Assembly: GCF_001040945.1 (NCBI RefSeq)
Contig: NZ_CP011930.1
Coordinates: forward strand, 2,271,704 to 2,335,703
Reading direction: 5' to 3'
Length of the DNA stretch: 64,000 nucleotides
DNA from: Herbaspirillum seropedicae
GTDB taxonomy: Bacteria; Pseudomonadota; Gammaproteobacteria; Burkholderiales; Burkholderiaceae_D
How positions within the stretch are numbered: the stretch's first letter is position 1; each line of letters starts with the position of its first letter. The translations under genes and the position numbers were made by a program. Positions 36,497 through 47,360 of this stretch are shown piece after piece. The notes beneath the pieces were generated by a model. That model did no database searches. It was given only the letters and a program-made list of their open reading frames with translations, and was not told where the DNA came from.

Positions 36497-36534
36497 GTCA
36501 GCCCGACCGGTCCTTCAGGATCGTGGCGAACAGT

Positions 36535-36566
36535 CAAAAAAGGCGAACCCTCGGGTTCGCCTTTTT
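36535..36566. terminator. Bidirectional terminator after flgL
   Basis: AAAAAAGGCGAACCC and GGGTTCGCCTTTTT pair around TC, with A and T runs outside. It separates flgL from the convergent outer-membrane channel gene. Confidence 0.93.
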
Positions 36567-36593
36567 GCTTGAGGCCTGCTTCGCTCGCCGCAC

Positions 36594-38006
36594 TCACGGC
36601 GCACTGATGGCCGCTGGCACGCTGGCGTCTCCGCCTAACGCCTGGTACAGCGTCATCTGGTTCTTCAACTGATTCAGGCGCACCTGGGCCAGCGAGATTT
36701 CAGCGGTGCGCCGCTTGTCCTGCTGGTCCAGCCAGAGCTGCAAGGTGGCCGAGCCGGCCCGGTAGCGCACTTCCAGCAAGCGTTCGGCGGCCTGCGCGGC
36801 GTCCAGGTTGCGCACCAGCAGCGCTTGCTGGCGGGCGTACTGCTGGCGCGCCGACAGGGCGTTCTCGACCTCGCTGAAGGCGGTGTAGAGACCCTTGCGG
36901 AAGTTGAGCACCGCGGTATCGAAGTCGGCCTGGGAGATGCCGACCTTGAACTTCATCTCGCTGTGCTGCAGGAAGGGCAGCGTCAGCGCGCCGCCCAGCG
37001 TGGCCACGGGATTCTGTACCAGGCGCAGCAGGGCGTCGCTGCTGGTGCCGAGCGTGCCGGTCAGGCTCAGTTGCGGATAATAATTCAGGCGCGCCTGGTC
37101 CACGCCCGCCAGGGCGCTGCGGATGCGCAATTCAAGCGCACGCAGGTCGGGCCGCCGCCCCAGCAGTTCGGCCGGCACGCCAGCGGCCAGCACGGGCAGC
37201 GCTTGTTCCGGCAGCCGTGCCGGCAGGGCGATGGCCTTGCCGGGCGGCTGGTCGAACAGGATGGCCAGGGCATTGTCGTTCTCCACCCGTTGCTGCACCA
37301 GTTCGGTATAGCTCGACTGCTGGCTGTAGAGATTCTGCTGCGCCGACAGCACTTCCACCGACGACACCGCTCCTGCCTGGTATTGGGTGCGCACCAGTTC
37401 CAGGGTCTTTTCTGCATAGGCGATGCTCTGCTCGGCCGTTGCCACGCGCTGGTTCAGGTAGGCCCCGGTCCAGTAGAGATTGGCGGTAGTGCCGATGAGT
37501 GTGAGCGCTGTGCTCTGGCGATCCTGCTCGGTGGCCAGGGCTTCCCAGCGACTGAGGTCGGAGGCGGCTGCCAGGCGGCCCCACAGATCCACTTCATAAC
37601 TGAGTTTGACCGAGCTCTGGCTGGCGCGCGTGCTGATGCGGTCGCCATCGAGCTGCTTGCTGCTGCTCGCTCCCAGGCTGGCGCTGAGCGCTGGCACGAA
37701 AGCGTCATCGGCCAGGCCAGCCTGCGCCTGGGCGCGCCTGAGCTTGATGGCCGCCAGGGCCAGGTCATTGTTCTTGCGCAGGGCTTCATCGATGAGTGCG
37801 GTCAGCGTGGCGTCGCCAAAGCCTTGCCACCAGCGCTGCACATCCGCTTCGGGCTGGCTGCCGCGCTGCTGCCAGCTGGCGGGCGTCTGCGTGGACACGG
37901 GTGTGTAGGCGCTGCGGGTGAGCGGGCTGCAGGCCCCCAGCAGCGTGAGCGCGAGCAGCAGCGAGAGACGGAATGGGACGGGCAGGGACATGGGCAGTGA
38001 TTTCAT
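36594..38006 (-). CDS. Outer-membrane efflux channel lipoprotein (NodT/OprM family)
   Basis: A TolC-like outer-membrane channel of tripartite exporters. It has 470 residues with a signal ending in lipobox LLGAC (Cys26), then two outer-membrane efflux repeats; the family segments [20 protein letters not shown] and the C-terminal [15 protein letters not shown] are clear. Its ATG overlaps the macB stop, making it the last gene of a macA-macB-channel operon. Confidence 0.92.
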   Translation of the reverse strand: MKSLPMSLPVPFRLSLLLALTLLGACSPLTRSAYTPVSTQTPASWQQRGSQPEADVQRWWQGFGDATLTALIDEALRKNNDLALAAIKLRRAQAQAGLADDAFVPALSASLGASSSKQLDGDRISTRASQSSVKLSYEVDLWGRLAAASDLSRWEALATEQDRQSTALTLIGTTANLYWTGAYLNQRVATAEQSIAYAEKTLELVRTQYQAGAVSSVEVLSAQQNLYSQQSSYTELVQQRVENDNALAILFDQPPGKAIALPARLPEQALPVLAAGVPAELLGRRPDLRALELRIRSALAGVDQARLNYYPQLSLTGTLGTSSDALLRLVQNPVATLGGALTLPFLQHSEMKFKVGISQADFDTAVLNFRKGLYTAFSEVENALSARQQYARQQALLVRNLDAAQAAERLLEVRYRAGSATLQLWLDQQDKRRTAEISLAQVRLNQLKNQMTLYQALGGDASVPAAISAP

Positions 38007-39976
38007 TCGCGGGCCAGGGCGTCGACCGGATTCAAGCGCGCCGCGTTGCGCGCCGGCAGGAAGCCAAAGACTACGCCGATCAGGGTTGAGCAGGCGAAGG
38101 CGCTGACGATGGACGCCGTGGAGTAGATCATGCGGAAGCTGCTGACGAAATGCGAGAACAGGGCGCCGAAGGACAGCGCCAGCAACACGCCCAGCAGGCC
38201 ACCAGCCAGGCAGACCAGCACGGCTTCGATCAGGAACTGTTGCATGATGTCGCTCTGGCGCGCTCCCACGGCCATGCGCACACCGATCTCGCGGGTGCGT
38301 TCGGTCACCGAGACCAGCATGATGTTCATCACGCCGATGCCGCCCACCACCAGCGAGATCAGGGCGATCATCGACACCAGCAAGGTCAGCGTGGCGGTGG
38401 CTTTCTCGACCGTCTGGCGGATGCTGTCGGTGTTGAAGAGGTAGAAATCCTTGGTGCGATGGCGCAACGTCATCAGCTCGACGATGCCTTGCTCGGCCGC
38501 GGCGCTGGGCACCTGATCATTCACGCGCACGGTGATGCCGCTGAGGTGGCGCTGGCCGATCACGCGGCTCATGGCGGTGGTGTAGGGGACCCAGACATTG
38601 AGGGCATTGTTGTTGCCAAAGCCGTTCTCGCGCTTTTGCGTCACACCGATGATGCGGCAGGGGACGCTGCCCAGGAAGATCACTTCGCCCAGGGCGTTGC
38701 CGCCGTCGGGGAAGAGCTTCTTGTAGCTGTTGGCATCGATCACCACTTCCTGGGCGTAGCGGCGGATGCCCTCGGTATCGAAGCTCTTGCCTTGCGCCAT
38801 CTTCAGGCCGCGCACCCGGAAGTATTGTTCGCCCACGCCGTTGATGGTGGCGGTCACGGAGATGTTGCCGTACCGGGCCGAGGATGACGTGGCCACGCTG
38901 GGCGTGACGCTGTCCACGAAGTTCTGCTCGGCCAGCGCCGCAGCGTCGGCGGGCGTGAGGGTGCGGATGGAGGCCGACTTCATGTCGCCGAAATCGGCGC
39001 CCGGAAAGATGTCGATGGTATTGGTGCCCATCGCGCTGATGTCGGCCAGGATCTGCTCGCGCGAGCCGCTGCCCAGGGCTACCACCGAGACCACCGAGGC
39101 GATCCCGATGATGATGCCCAGCATGGTCAGGAAGCTGCGCAGGCGGTGCGCATTCATGGCCAGGAGCGACATGCGCAGCGCTTCCTTGAAGCGGTCCAGC
39201 CAGGCGCGCCAGGGACGGGCCTGGCGGCCTTGCCGGGCAGAGGCGCCGGTATTGTTGCTGGCCGTGGTAGCGAGGGCAGGGACCGTCTCCTCGTTGCGGC
39301 GGTCGGCGATGATGACGCCGTCCTTGATCTCGATGATGCGCTGGGCGTGGCTGGCCACCTGCATGTCGTGCGTGACGATGATGATGGTGTGGCCCTCGGC
39401 ATGCAGTTCCTTGAGGATCTTGATGACTTCCTGCCCGCTGTGGCTGTCCAGCGCACCGGTGGGCTCGTCGGCCAGGATGACGTCGCCGCCGTTCATCAGC
39501 GCGCGCGCAATCGAGACGCGCTGCTGCTGCCCACCTGATAATTGCCCGGGCTTGTGATGGCTGCGCTCGGCCAGCCCTAGCCGGGCCAGCAGTTCCCCGG
39601 CGCGCTGGCGGCGCTGCAGCGGCTCCAGGCCGGCGTAGACCGAGGGGACTTCGACGTTGGCGGTGGCGTCCAGGTCCGACAGCAGATGATAGCGCTGGAA
39701 GATGAAGCCGAAATGCTCGCGCCGCAACTGCGCCAGTTCATCCGCATCGAGCTTGCCGGTCTCGCGGCCAGCGACGAGATAGCTGCCGGCGCTGGGCTTG
39801 TCCAGGCAGCCCAGGATGTTCATCAGCGTGGACTTGCCCGAACCGGACGCGCCGACGATGGCCACCAGTTCGCCGGCATGGATGTCCAGGTTGACGTCAT
39901 TGAGGACGGTGATCTTCTCATCGCCAGCCGGAAAGTCGCGCCGCAGGCCACGCAGCTGTAACAGGGGAGTGCGCAT
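38003..39976 (-). CDS. macB: MacB-type ABC transporter, fused ATPase and permease
   Basis: An inner-membrane transporter of macrolides, peptides or siderophores working with MacA and an outer channel. It has 657 residues: an ATPase domain (about 1-230) with Walker [10 protein letters not shown], signature LSGGQQQR and Walker [14 protein letters not shown], then one membrane helix (about 275-300), a large periplasmic domain and three C-terminal membrane helices. The linker is Arg/Ala-rich. Substrate unknown. Confidence 0.93.
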   Translation of the reverse strand: MRTPLLQLRGLRRDFPAGDEKITVLNDVNLDIHAGELVAIVGASGSGKSTLMNILGCLDKPSAGSYLVAGRETGKLDADELAQLRREHFGFIFQRYHLLSDLDATANVEVPSVYAGLEPLQRRQRAGELLARLGLAERSHHKPGQLSGGQQQRVSIARALMNGGDVILADEPTGALDSHSGQEVIKILKELHAEGHTIIIVTHDMQVASHAQRIIEIKDGVIIADRRNEETVPALATTASNNTGASARQGRQARPWRAWLDRFKEALRMSLLAMNAHRLRSFLTMLGIIIGIASVVSVVALGSGSREQILADISAMGTNTIDIFPGADFGDMKSASIRTLTPADAAALAEQNFVDSVTPSVATSSSARYGNISVTATINGVGEQYFRVRGLKMAQGKSFDTEGIRRYAQEVVIDANSYKKLFPDGGNALGEVIFLGSVPCRIIGVTQKRENGFGNNNALNVWVPYTTAMSRVIGQRHLSGITVRVNDQVPSAAAEQGIVELMTLRHRTKDFYLFNTDSIRQTVEKATATLTLLVSMIALISLVVGGIGVMNIMLVSVTERTREIGVRMAVGARQSDIMQQFLIEAVLVCLAGGLLGVLLALSFGALFSHFVSSFRMIYSTASIVSAFACSTLIGVVFGFLPARNAARLNPVDALARE

Positions 39977-39984
39977 GGCCGGCC

Positions 39985-41208
39985 TTACATGTGCGGCGGC
40001 GGGCCGTCATGCGCGCTGCTGCTGGCGGCGGCGCCGGGCAGGACGGTGCCGGTGACCACGCGTTCACCGGCCTTGACGCCCTCGACGATCTGTACCAGGG
40101 CATTGGTGTTGATGCCTATCCTGACTTTGCGCTCATGCGCCTGGCCCTGATCGTCCAGCACGCGCACGGTGTAGCTGCCATCGGCGGCTTTGGCGCCCAG
40201 CGCGGTGGAAGGCAGCACCAGCGCATTGCTGGCTTCGGACAGCACGATATTGACCTGCGTGGTCATGGAGATGCGCAGCTTGCCATCGGGATTGGGGACA
40301 TCCAGCAGGCCGTTGTAGTAGATCGCCGTGGAGCTGGCGCTACTGCTGCTGGTGATGGATGTCGTGCTGCTGGAAGTATCGTCCTGGAGGATGGAGTCCG
40401 GCGCCGGCTCGATGGCGCGCAGCGTGGTGCGGTAGCGGTGGTCAGGATCGCCCAGGATGGTGAAGAAGACCGGCTGGCCGGGCTTGACGCGGACCACGTC
40501 GGCTTCGGAGATCTGCGCCTTGATGGTCACCGTATCCATGCGCGCCACCTTGATGATGGTGGGGGTGCTCTGGTTGGCGTTCACGGTCTGGCCTTCCTGC
40601 GCCACGATGGCCACCACCTGGCCCTCGATGGGCGAGCTGATGCGGGTGTAGCCCAGGTTCAGGCGGGCGGTATCGACCTTGATGGCGCCATCCTTGATCT
40701 GCGCCTGCAGGGCGGCAATGTCGGCCTGGGTGGTGTTGAGGGTGGCTTCGGCGCTTTCGAAATTCTCGCGCGAGCTGGCGTCGCCGGCCAGCATCATCTT
40801 CTGGCGCGCGTAGGCCAGTTGCGCCTGTTTCAGGCTGGCTTCCTTGGCGCGCAACTGGGCTTGCAGGTTCTGCAGCGAGAACTCCGCGCTGGCCAGGGCA
40901 TTGGCCTGGGTCAGCGAATCGATCTCGGCCACCAGCTGTCCCTTCTTGACCTGGTCGCCCAGCGCCACCTTGAGCGACTTGATCTGGCCCGATACCTGGG
41001 CGCCCACGCTGACCTGCTTGTAGGCCTTGACGGTGCCGCTGGCCAGCACCACGTCCTGGATGTCGGCCACGCGGGCGGTGGCGCTGAGGTAGGTGGGCGG
41101 CGCTGGCGGGGTCAGTACACTGCGGATGATCCAGGCCGCGATGAGCAGCACGAGCAGGGCCAGGAAGATGAATTTGGGACGACGTAGCTGGGCAAGTTTC
41201 ATGCGCAA
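39985..41208 (-). CDS. macA: MacA-type periplasmic adaptor
   Basis: The adaptor joining MacB to the outer channel. It has 407 residues with one N-terminal membrane anchor ([20 protein letters not shown]), lipoyl halves ([20 protein letters not shown]), a long coiled-coil hairpin (about 110-185), beta-barrel and C-terminal domain. A Ser/Thr-rich insert (about 275-290) lies in the barrel region. It is the first gene of the exporter operon, 110 bases after fliR on the same strand. Confidence 0.9.
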   Translation of the reverse strand: MRMKLAQLRRPKFIFLALLVLLIAAWIIRSVLTPPAPPTYLSATARVADIQDVVLASGTVKAYKQVSVGAQVSGQIKSLKVALGDQVKKGQLVAEIDSLTQANALASAEFSLQNLQAQLRAKEASLKQAQLAYARQKMMLAGDASSRENFESAEATLNTTQADIAALQAQIKDGAIKVDTARLNLGYTRISSPIEGQVVAIVAQEGQTVNANQSTPTIIKVARMDTVTIKAQISEADVVRVKPGQPVFFTILGDPDHRYRTTLRAIEPAPDSILQDDTSSSTTSITSSSSASSTAIYYNGLLDVPNPDGKLRISMTTQVNIVLSEASNALVLPSTALGAKAADGSYTVRVLDDQGQAHERKVRIGINTNALVQIVEGVKAGERVVTGTVLPGAAASSSAHDGPPPHM

Positions 41209-41318
41209 AAAAGACCTGCAGCGGCCTGGGAAAGATCAGGCGCTAGTGTGAACGGAGAATGACGGCAAGATCGTCAGATCAGGTAAATGTCGCCTCGGTT
41301 AGCGGCGGCGCCCTGGCC

Positions 41319-42122
41319 TCAAGGCTTGGGTAGCGCGTTGACCGGCGGCACGCTGCCCAGCAGGCGCACCATCTCCACGCCATCGGAGAGCAGCTTCTGG
41401 ACCGGCGTGAGCATATAGGGCAGGGTGATGCCGATCAAGATGAAACCCGCCAACATGGTAATCGAAAAACCGATACCGAACAGGTTCAGCTGCGGCGCGG
41501 CGCGCGTGAGCACGCCCAGCGCGAAGTTGGTGATCAACAGGGCAATGAGCAGCGGCAGCGACAATTGCAGGCCCATGCTGAAGATCTTGGCGCCCCACAG
41601 CACCAGTTGATGGAAGCCCTCGGTGGTGATGGGCTGGCCGGTGATGGGCAGGGTGTGGAAGCTCTCGGCCATCACCTGCAGCAGGATCAGGTGGCCGTTC
41701 AGGTTCAGGAACACCATCGTGGCCAGCAAGGAGAAGACCTGGCTGATGACGGCGGTACGACCCTGGGTCTGGGGATCGAAGAAGGCGGCGAAGGACAGGC
41801 CCATGGTGGTGCTGGTGAATTCACCGGCCGCTTCCACGGCGGCAAAGACGATGCGCATGGCAAAGCCCATGGACAGTCCGATGAGCAACTGCTGCAAGAG
41901 GATCATGATGCCCGTCATCGAGGTGGGCTCGATGGCTGGCGGGATCGGGACGTCGGGCGCGATCACCGCGCCGATGGCCACGCCCAGCAAGACCTTCACC
42001 AGCATCGGGACGCTGGCGCTGCCAAACGGGGGCGCAATGGCCATGAGGCCCAGGATGCGCGTGGTCGGCCAGATGAACATGGCGACCCAGACATAGAGTT
42101 GCTGGCTGGAGAAGGTAAGCAT
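41319..42122 (-). CDS. fliR: Flagellar export gate protein FliR
   Basis: An integral membrane component of the FliPQR export channel. It has 267 residues with about six hydrophobic segments and the motif MGLSFAAFFDPQTQG. Last gene of the fliF-fliR run. Confidence 0.94.
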   Translation of the reverse strand: MLTFSSQQLYVWVAMFIWPTTRILGLMAIAPPFGSASVPMLVKVLLGVAIGAVIAPDVPIPPAIEPTSMTGIMILLQQLLIGLSMGFAMRIVFAAVEAAGEFTSTTMGLSFAAFFDPQTQGRTAVISQVFSLLATMVFLNLNGHLILLQVMAESFHTLPITGQPITTEGFHQLVLWGAKIFSMGLQLSLPLLIALLITNFALGVLTRAAPQLNLFGIGFSITMLAGFILIGITLPYMLTPVQKLLSDGVEMVRLLGSVPPVNALPKP

Positions 42123-42161
42123 GCATCGGAGGCCGCAAGCTGCGCTGCGGCCACGGACCTA

Positions 42162-42431
42162 CTACTGGACCATGGCGGGAATGCCGCTGAACATGGTGTG
42201 CATGTAATCCACGATCACCGTCAGAATCCATGGACCGGCCACGATCATGGCCAGGAACACGCCCAGCAGCTTGGGAATGAAGGCCAGGGTCTGTTCGTTG
42301 ATCTGGGTGGCGGCCTGGAAGATGCTCACCAGCAGGCCAATGAGCAGGGCCGTGAGCAGCATCGGCGCGGCGATCAGGAGGGTGATTTCCATGGCCTGGC
42401 GGCCCATGGTCATGACGCTTTCTGGAGTCAT
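42162..42431 (-). CDS. fliQ: Flagellar export gate protein FliQ
   Basis: An 89-residue export-channel subunit with two membrane helices and the family start MTPESVMTMGRQAMEITLLI. It sits 21 bases after fliP and 39 before fliR. Confidence 0.95.
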   Translation of the reverse strand: MTPESVMTMGRQAMEITLLIAAPMLLTALLIGLLVSIFQAATQINEQTLAFIPKLLGVFLAMIVAGPWILTVIVDYMHTMFSGIPAMVQ

Positions 42432-42452
42432 CAGGCTCTTCCTTGTCCTAGG

Positions 42453-43250
42453 CTAGTAAAAACTCTGGGCCAGCGACCCGATGAGCAGCTGCCAGCCGTC
42501 CACCAGCACGAACAGCATCAGCTTGAAGGGCAGCGACACCAGCGCTGGCGACATCATCATCATGCCCATGGACATGAGGATACTGGCCACCACCATGTCG
42601 ATGATGAGGAAGGGCAGGAAGATGGCAAAGCCGATCTGGAACGCCGTCTTCAGTTCGCTGGTGACGAAGGCTGGCACCAGGAGGCGTAGCGGCACGTCTT
42701 CCGGGCCCTGCAGGGCGGGACCGCGCGAGAGCTTCACATACAGCGCCAGGTCCGACTCGCGGGTCTGCTTGAGCATGAATTCCTTGAGCGGCTGCGCGCC
42801 CTTGTCGAGCGCTTCCATCATCTGGATCTTGTTTTCCGCGAAGGGCTGGTAGGCGTCGGTATAGATGCGGTCGAACACCGGGCTCATGACGAAGAAGGTC
42901 AGGAACAGCGACAGCCCCACCAGCACCTGCGTGGGCGGGGTCGACTGGGTGCCCAGCGCCTGGCGCAGCAGCGAGAGCACGATGACGATGCGGGTGAAGC
43001 AGGTCATCATCAGCAAGGCCGCCGGCAGGAAGGACAGCGAGGTGAGCAACAGCATCGTCTGGATCGGCAGCGAATAGTTCGTGCCGCCGCCCGGAGCGGG
43101 CATGCTGTTGAGTGCGGGAATACCCTGCTGGGCCGAGGCTGCCAAGGGCAGGCACAGCAGCGCCAGCCAGCAGTAACGGTTGCGCAGCAGCGCAGCAGCC
43201 TTGCGGGCCGCAGTGGAGACGATGCCTTGCGGCTTAGGAAGTGCTGCCAT
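42453..43250 (-). CDS. fliP: Flagellar export gate protein FliP
   Basis: The core channel subunit. It has 265 residues with a cleavable signal (ending [10 protein letters not shown]) and four membrane segments; conserved [18 protein letters not shown] and [20 protein letters not shown] are present. The start is uncertain: ATG 43250 overlaps the fliO end by 17 bases, and ATG 43286 preceded by GGATAA would add 12 residues. Confidence 0.94.
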   Translation of the reverse strand: MAALPKPQGIVSTAARKAAALLRNRYCWLALLCLPLAASAQQGIPALNSMPAPGGGTNYSLPIQTMLLLTSLSFLPAALLMMTCFTRIVIVLSLLRQALGTQSTPPTQVLVGLSLFLTFFVMSPVFDRIYTDAYQPFAENKIQMMEALDKGAQPLKEFMLKQTRESDLALYVKLSRGPALQGPEDVPLRLLVPAFVTSELKTAFQIGFAIFLPFLIIDMVVASILMSMGMMMMSPALVSLPFKLMLFVLVDGWQLLIGSLAQSFY

Positions 43251-43854
43251 CTTGACCCGGGCGCTCGCCGTTGCCGGCTGCGCCATTACGTTTATCCATG
43301 GTGTGCTTGAGCCAGGTGGCGAAGGCCGGCGCATGGCCGGTAGCGCCCGCCTGTGCGGCGGCAAGCGTCTGGCGCGGCATGGTGGCCAGCGCATTGACCC
43401 GGCCAGGCGCGACCCCGACCACGATCCATTGCTCACCCACCTCGATGACCATCACCCGCTCGCGGGTGCCCACGCTCACGCCGCCCACCACCTTGGCCGC
43501 GGCGTTGCCGGCCAGGCCCTGGTTGAGGCCGAAGCGCTTGAACAGCCACGCCACCGCCGCCAGCACGGCCAGCACGACGGTCAGGCCGAGCAGCATGGTG
43601 AAGACGCTGCCGCCGGAAGACGGCAGGGCCGCGCCAGCGCTCTGCGCCGCCGCAGCCGCCGAATTCGCGGTGGCATGGGCGGCAGCAGCGGGGGTGCTCA
43701 GGGTGTTGGCTGCCGTGTTGGCGGCAGCGCCGTTGTCGGCCCAGGCAGCACTGCTGCCGAGCATGGCGCCGCCCAGAAAGAGCAGGGCGGACACAAGGCC
43801 CGCCCGGCACTGTTGCAGGCTGCGCGAAAGAGAGGCTGCCACCGGATGATTCAT
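43234..43854 (-). CDS. fliO: Flagellar biosynthesis protein FliO
   Basis: A bitopic membrane protein that helps assemble FliP rings. It has 206 residues with a signal-like N-terminus, an Ala-rich periplasmic linker (about 45-80), one membrane helix ([20 protein letters not shown]) and a cytoplasmic beta domain ([20 protein letters not shown]). The C-terminal tail is poorly conserved. Confidence 0.88.
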   Translation of the reverse strand: MNHPVAASLSRSLQQCRAGLVSALLFLGGAMLGSSAAWADNGAAANTAANTLSTPAAAAHATANSAAAAAQSAGAALPSSGGSVFTMLLGLTVVLAVLAAVAWLFKRFGLNQGLAGNAAAKVVGGVSVGTRERVMVIEVGEQWIVVGVAPGRVNALATMPRQTLAAAQAGATGHAPAFATWLKHTMDKRNGAAGNGERPGQDGSTS

Positions 43855-43873
43855 CAACGACCGACCATCCCGT

Positions 43874-44329
43874 TCAGCGGTTGAGCTTGCGGATGCGTTC
43901 GGCCGGCGTGATGATGTCGGTGAGACGGATACCGAACTTGTCGTTGACCACCACCACTTCGCCCTGGGCGATCAGGCAGCCGTTGACCAGCACGTCCATC
44001 GGTTCACCGGCCATGCCGTCCAGTTCCACCACCGAGCCCTGCGCCAGTTGCAGCAGGTTCTTGATGGCGATCTTGGTGCGTCCCAGTTCCACGGTCAGCT
44101 GGACCGGGATATCGAGGATGAAGTCGATGTCGTTGGGGGTATTGGTCTTGATATCGTCCGCGGAGAGATCCTTGAAGACCGTGGCCATCGCGGGTGCCGC
44201 GCTGATGCCTTTCTCGTCTTCCATCTCGCCTTTTTTCTGCGCCTCTTCAGCCTGCGTCTGCTCGGCCATGGCCGCGCCCCACGGATCGTCTTCCGCTGCG
44301 CCTGCGCCTGCTACGTTCTCATCAGCCAT
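43874..44329 (-). CDS. fliN: Flagellar motor switch protein FliN
   Basis: A C-ring component that binds CheY-P and FliH. It has 151 residues with an acidic disordered N-terminus (about 1-65) and the SpoA domain (IPVQLTVELGRTKIAIKNLL, then GEVVVVNDKFGIRLTDII). It starts two bases after fliM. Confidence 0.96.
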   Translation of the reverse strand: MADENVAGAGAAEDDPWGAAMAEQTQAEEAQKKGEMEDEKGISAAPAMATVFKDLSADDIKTNTPNDIDFILDIPVQLTVELGRTKIAIKNLLQLAQGSVVELDGMAGEPMDVLVNGCLIAQGEVVVVNDKFGIRLTDIITPAERIRKLNR

Positions 44330-44331
44330 TA

Positions 44332-45336
44332 CTAATCTCCTTGAAAGCTTTCCGGTGTTTCTTGATGGGTGATGGACAGCAGTTTTTCAACGCGCAAGGC
44401 GTATTGGCCATTGGATTGGCCATAGCTGCATTCCATCACCGGCACGCCGTCAACCTGTGCCTCGACGGTCGTATTGGTCTGCAGCGGAATGACGTCGCCC
44501 ACCTGCATGTGCAGCAGGTCGGTGAAGTTGACCCGGGCGGTGCCGAAATTGACGATCAGTTCGACCTCGGCGGTCTGGATCTGCTGCTTCATCAGGCGGA
44601 TCCAGCGCTTGTCGACTTCCAGCGCCTCACCCTGCATGCTGCTGGTGAGGCGGTCACGCACCGGCTCGATCATCGAGTAGGGCGTGCAGATATGGATTTC
44701 GCCCGACACCGGCCCCAGCTCGACGGTGAAGGTGGTCGAGACCACCACTTCGTTGGGCGTGGCGATGTTGGCGAACTGGGTATTCATTTCCGAGCGGATG
44801 AATTCGAATTCGATCGGATAGATCGGTTCCCACGACTTGGCGTAGGTTTCGAAGGTGATCTCCAGCACGCGCATGATGATGCGCTGCTCGGTGGGCGTGA
44901 ATTCGCGGCCTTCGATGCGGGTGTGGAAGCGGCCATCGCCGCCGAACATGTTGTCCACCAGCATGAAGACGAACTGTGGGTCGAACACCACCAGCCCGAT
45001 ACCGCGGAAGGGCTTGATGTGGACCAGGTTCAGGTTGGTGGGCACCACCAGGTTGCGGATGAACTCGCTGTACTTGGACACCTTCACCGGCCCGACCGAG
45101 ATCTCGGCGGTACGGTGGATGAAGTTGAACAAGCCGATGCGGAACAGGCGTGCAAAGCGCTCGTTGATGATTTCGAGCGTGGGCATGCGCCCGCGCACGA
45201 TGCGTTCCTGCGTAGCCAGGTTGTAGGTACGTACCGTACCAGGAGCTTCTTCGACGACTTTTTCTTCGTCTTCATCTCCCGTCACGCCCTTCAAAAGGGC
45301 ATCGACTTCTTCCTGTGATAGAAAATGCTCGGCCAT
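44332..45336 (-). CDS. fliM: Flagellar motor switch protein FliM
   Basis: A C-ring protein with the N-terminal CheY-P binding peptide (LSQEEVDALLKGV at residues 6-18), a middle CheC-like domain with GGDGRFHTRIEGREFTPTEQ, and a C-terminal SpoA domain. Its 334 residues are typical. Confidence 0.97.
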   Translation of the reverse strand: MAEHFLSQEEVDALLKGVTGDEDEEKVVEEAPGTVRTYNLATQERIVRGRMPTLEIINERFARLFRIGLFNFIHRTAEISVGPVKVSKYSEFIRNLVVPTNLNLVHIKPFRGIGLVVFDPQFVFMLVDNMFGGDGRFHTRIEGREFTPTEQRIIMRVLEITFETYAKSWEPIYPIEFEFIRSEMNTQFANIATPNEVVVSTTFTVELGPVSGEIHICTPYSMIEPVRDRLTSSMQGEALEVDKRWIRLMKQQIQTAEVELIVNFGTARVNFTDLLHMQVGDVIPLQTNTTVEAQVDGVPVMECSYGQSNGQYALRVEKLLSITHQETPESFQGD

Positions 45337-45365
45337 GGTCGACGATCTCTGACTTCGATGCGGTG

Positions 45366-45881
45366 TTACTGCTGTTGGATCACGAACGAGGTGTAGAACA
45401 CGTCGGTGATCTGCGGTCCCTTGCCCTTGCCCGAGAACGGTTCGCCCAGTTGGTCGATGATCTCGTCGGTCAGGCGGCGCTTGCCTTCGCTGGTGAGCAG
45501 TTCCGAGGCCTTCTTGCTGGAGAGCACCATGAGCAGGCGGCTGCGCACCTGCGGCATGTACAGCTTGAGCGCTTCGGCAGTCTGGCCGTCCGGCACCTGC
45601 AGGGTCATCGCCACTTGCAGGTATTGGTCACCGCTTTCCTGCTGCAAGTTCACCACGAAGGGCTCGATCACCACGAAGGTCGGGGCCTTGGCCTCGGCCT
45701 TTTCTTCGGCATGATCCTCACCCTTCTTGCCCTTGCCGCCCATCATGAAGAAGGCTGCCGCACCACCGATGACCAGCACCAGCACTGCGCCGACGATGAT
45801 GAAGAGCATCTTCTTGCTCGATTTTGCCGGTGCTGCATCTGCTTCAGCTCCCTTGGCCGGGGCTTTTCCTTTTGTTGCCAT
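45366..45881 (-). CDS. fliL: Flagellar basal body-associated protein FliL
   Basis: A stator-associated membrane protein. It has 171 residues: a Lys/Ala-rich cytoplasmic start, one membrane helix (MLFIIVGAVLVLVIGGAAAF), a Lys/Glu-rich linker and the periplasmic FliL domain ending in TDVFYTSFVIQQQ. AAAGGAA precedes the ATG. The 135-base gap to fliK holds no gene. Confidence 0.94.
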   Translation of the reverse strand: MATKGKAPAKGAEADAAPAKSSKKMLFIIVGAVLVLVIGGAAAFFMMGGKGKKGEDHAEEKAEAKAPTFVVIEPFVVNLQQESGDQYLQVAMTLQVPDGQTAEALKLYMPQVRSRLLMVLSSKKASELLTSEGKRRLTDEIIDQLGEPFSGKGKGPQITDVFYTSFVIQQQ

Positions 45882-46016
45882 CTACTATTCCTTTCAGTTC
45901 GTCAGCGCGTGGTATGCGGATATCTGCTTAACGGCAAAGTTTTCTTATTGTTGAGTCCTGCGCGGACGATATTGCATTGCGTGGCCTTGCATCAGGGCGT
46001 CGATCTTCCCCTGCGC

Positions 46017-47312
46017 TCAGGCGAAGGTATCGACCAGGCCCAGGCCGCTGGTGGTCGTTGCGGTGGCCGCGCCGGTGATGGCGATCTCGCCGTCCTGTTC
46101 CTGGCCGGCACCGCCGGCGCCAGAAGAGCTACGCGCCTGCTGCTGGCCGCCGTTGGCGCCTTGCTGCTGGTTGGGCATGCCGGTGTTGACGGTGGCCTGG
46201 CCCAGCTGGATGCCGGCCTGGTCCATCATTTCACGCAGCTTGGGCATGGCCGCTTCCAGGGCTTGCTTGACTTCCGGTTGGGCGGTGATGAAGGTGGCGT
46301 CGGCCTGCTGGTTGTGCACGTTCAGCACCACCTGCATCGGTCCCAGGTCGGGCGGGTTCAGCGTCAACGAAGCGCTCTGGATGCCGCCAGTGGCCATCCA
46401 GGTGATCTTGTTGCCCACGGCCTGGTCCCAGCCGGCGCTGCCCACATTGGGCTGGATCTTGTCGGTGTAGGTGGTGCCGAAGACGGCCTGCGTCTGGTTG
46501 GCCGCCAGCGCCTGCTGCATGGCGGGCATGACCACCGGGGTCGGCGTGGCCTGGGGCAGCTCCTGCTTGGCCGTCGCGACGGTCTCGGTGGTGGCTTTGC
46601 CATACTGGGCGCGGTTGGCCAGGGTGCTGGCGTCTTCCTTGGACAGCGCCTGGGCTTTTTCGCTGCCCAGATCGACGGCCGGCTTCTCGCCCTTGGCGGC
46701 ATGGGCGTCGGTGGGATTGGCTTCGGCTGCATTGGCCTTGCGCGCCAGGTCGGCGGCAGCACCGTCCTGCTTGCCCTTGTTGGCGGCCAGGCTGCTCTGC
46801 AGGCCGGCCAGGTCGATCTTGCCATCCTTGCCGTCGCCTGCCAGGGCTTGCTGCTCATCGGCCAGCGACAGGCTGGCGCCGCCGCGCTTGGCCTGGGCCA
46901 GCAGGTCGGCGTCGGTATGTTCGCTCTTGCCGTCCGTCACCGGTTTGACGGCGTTCTGGGCAATATTGGCCACCAGGGCCAGCAGTTCTGCCGAGGCCTG
47001 GGTGGCGGTGTCGTCGCTATCCTTGTCCTCGTCTTTGGCGCTGTCCTGTTTCTGCTCGCTGCCATTGGCCGCGCTGGCCTTGGCGCTGCTGGCGCTCTGG
47101 GTCGGCTGGCTGGGCGCGGCGGGCTGCTGCTCCTGGGCGGCCTGGGGCTTGTCCTGGGACGGGTTCTGCTGGTTGCGGGTGCTGACCTGGCTGTTGAGGA
47201 CCTGGTTGAAAGGCACATCGGCGCTGAAGCTGTCGGCCGGATTGGCGGAGCGCGCGCCGGTAGCGGCTTGCGAGCCGGTGATCACATTCAACAGCGGCAG
47301 GGAAGTGTTCAT
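46017..47312 (-). CDS. fliK: Hook-length control protein FliK
   Basis: The secreted molecular ruler that triggers the FlhB switch. It has 431 residues: a long Ala/Gln/Lys/Ser-rich disordered N-terminus and a C-terminal Flg_hook domain (SLTLNPPDLGPMQVVLNVHN, then EVKQALEAAMPKLREMMDQA). The ATG is followed by MNTSLPLLN. A second gene with the same C-terminal domain lies at 54645. Confidence 0.92.
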   Translation of the reverse strand: MNTSLPLLNVITGSQAATGARSANPADSFSADVPFNQVLNSQVSTRNQQNPSQDKPQAAQEQQPAAPSQPTQSASSAKASAANGSEQKQDSAKDEDKDSDDTATQASAELLALVANIAQNAVKPVTDGKSEHTDADLLAQAKRGGASLSLADEQQALAGDGKDGKIDLAGLQSSLAANKGKQDGAAADLARKANAAEANPTDAHAAKGEKPAVDLGSEKAQALSKEDASTLANRAQYGKATTETVATAKQELPQATPTPVVMPAMQQALAANQTQAVFGTTYTDKIQPNVGSAGWDQAVGNKITWMATGGIQSASLTLNPPDLGPMQVVLNVHNQQADATFITAQPEVKQALEAAMPKLREMMDQAGIQLGQATVNTGMPNQQQGANGGQQQARSSSGAGGAGQEQDGEIAITGAATATTTSGLGLVDTFA

Positions 47313-47360
47313 GATGGTGGCCTGTCGGTAACTTGCGGGTACGTGCTGTCTGGTCGGGCG

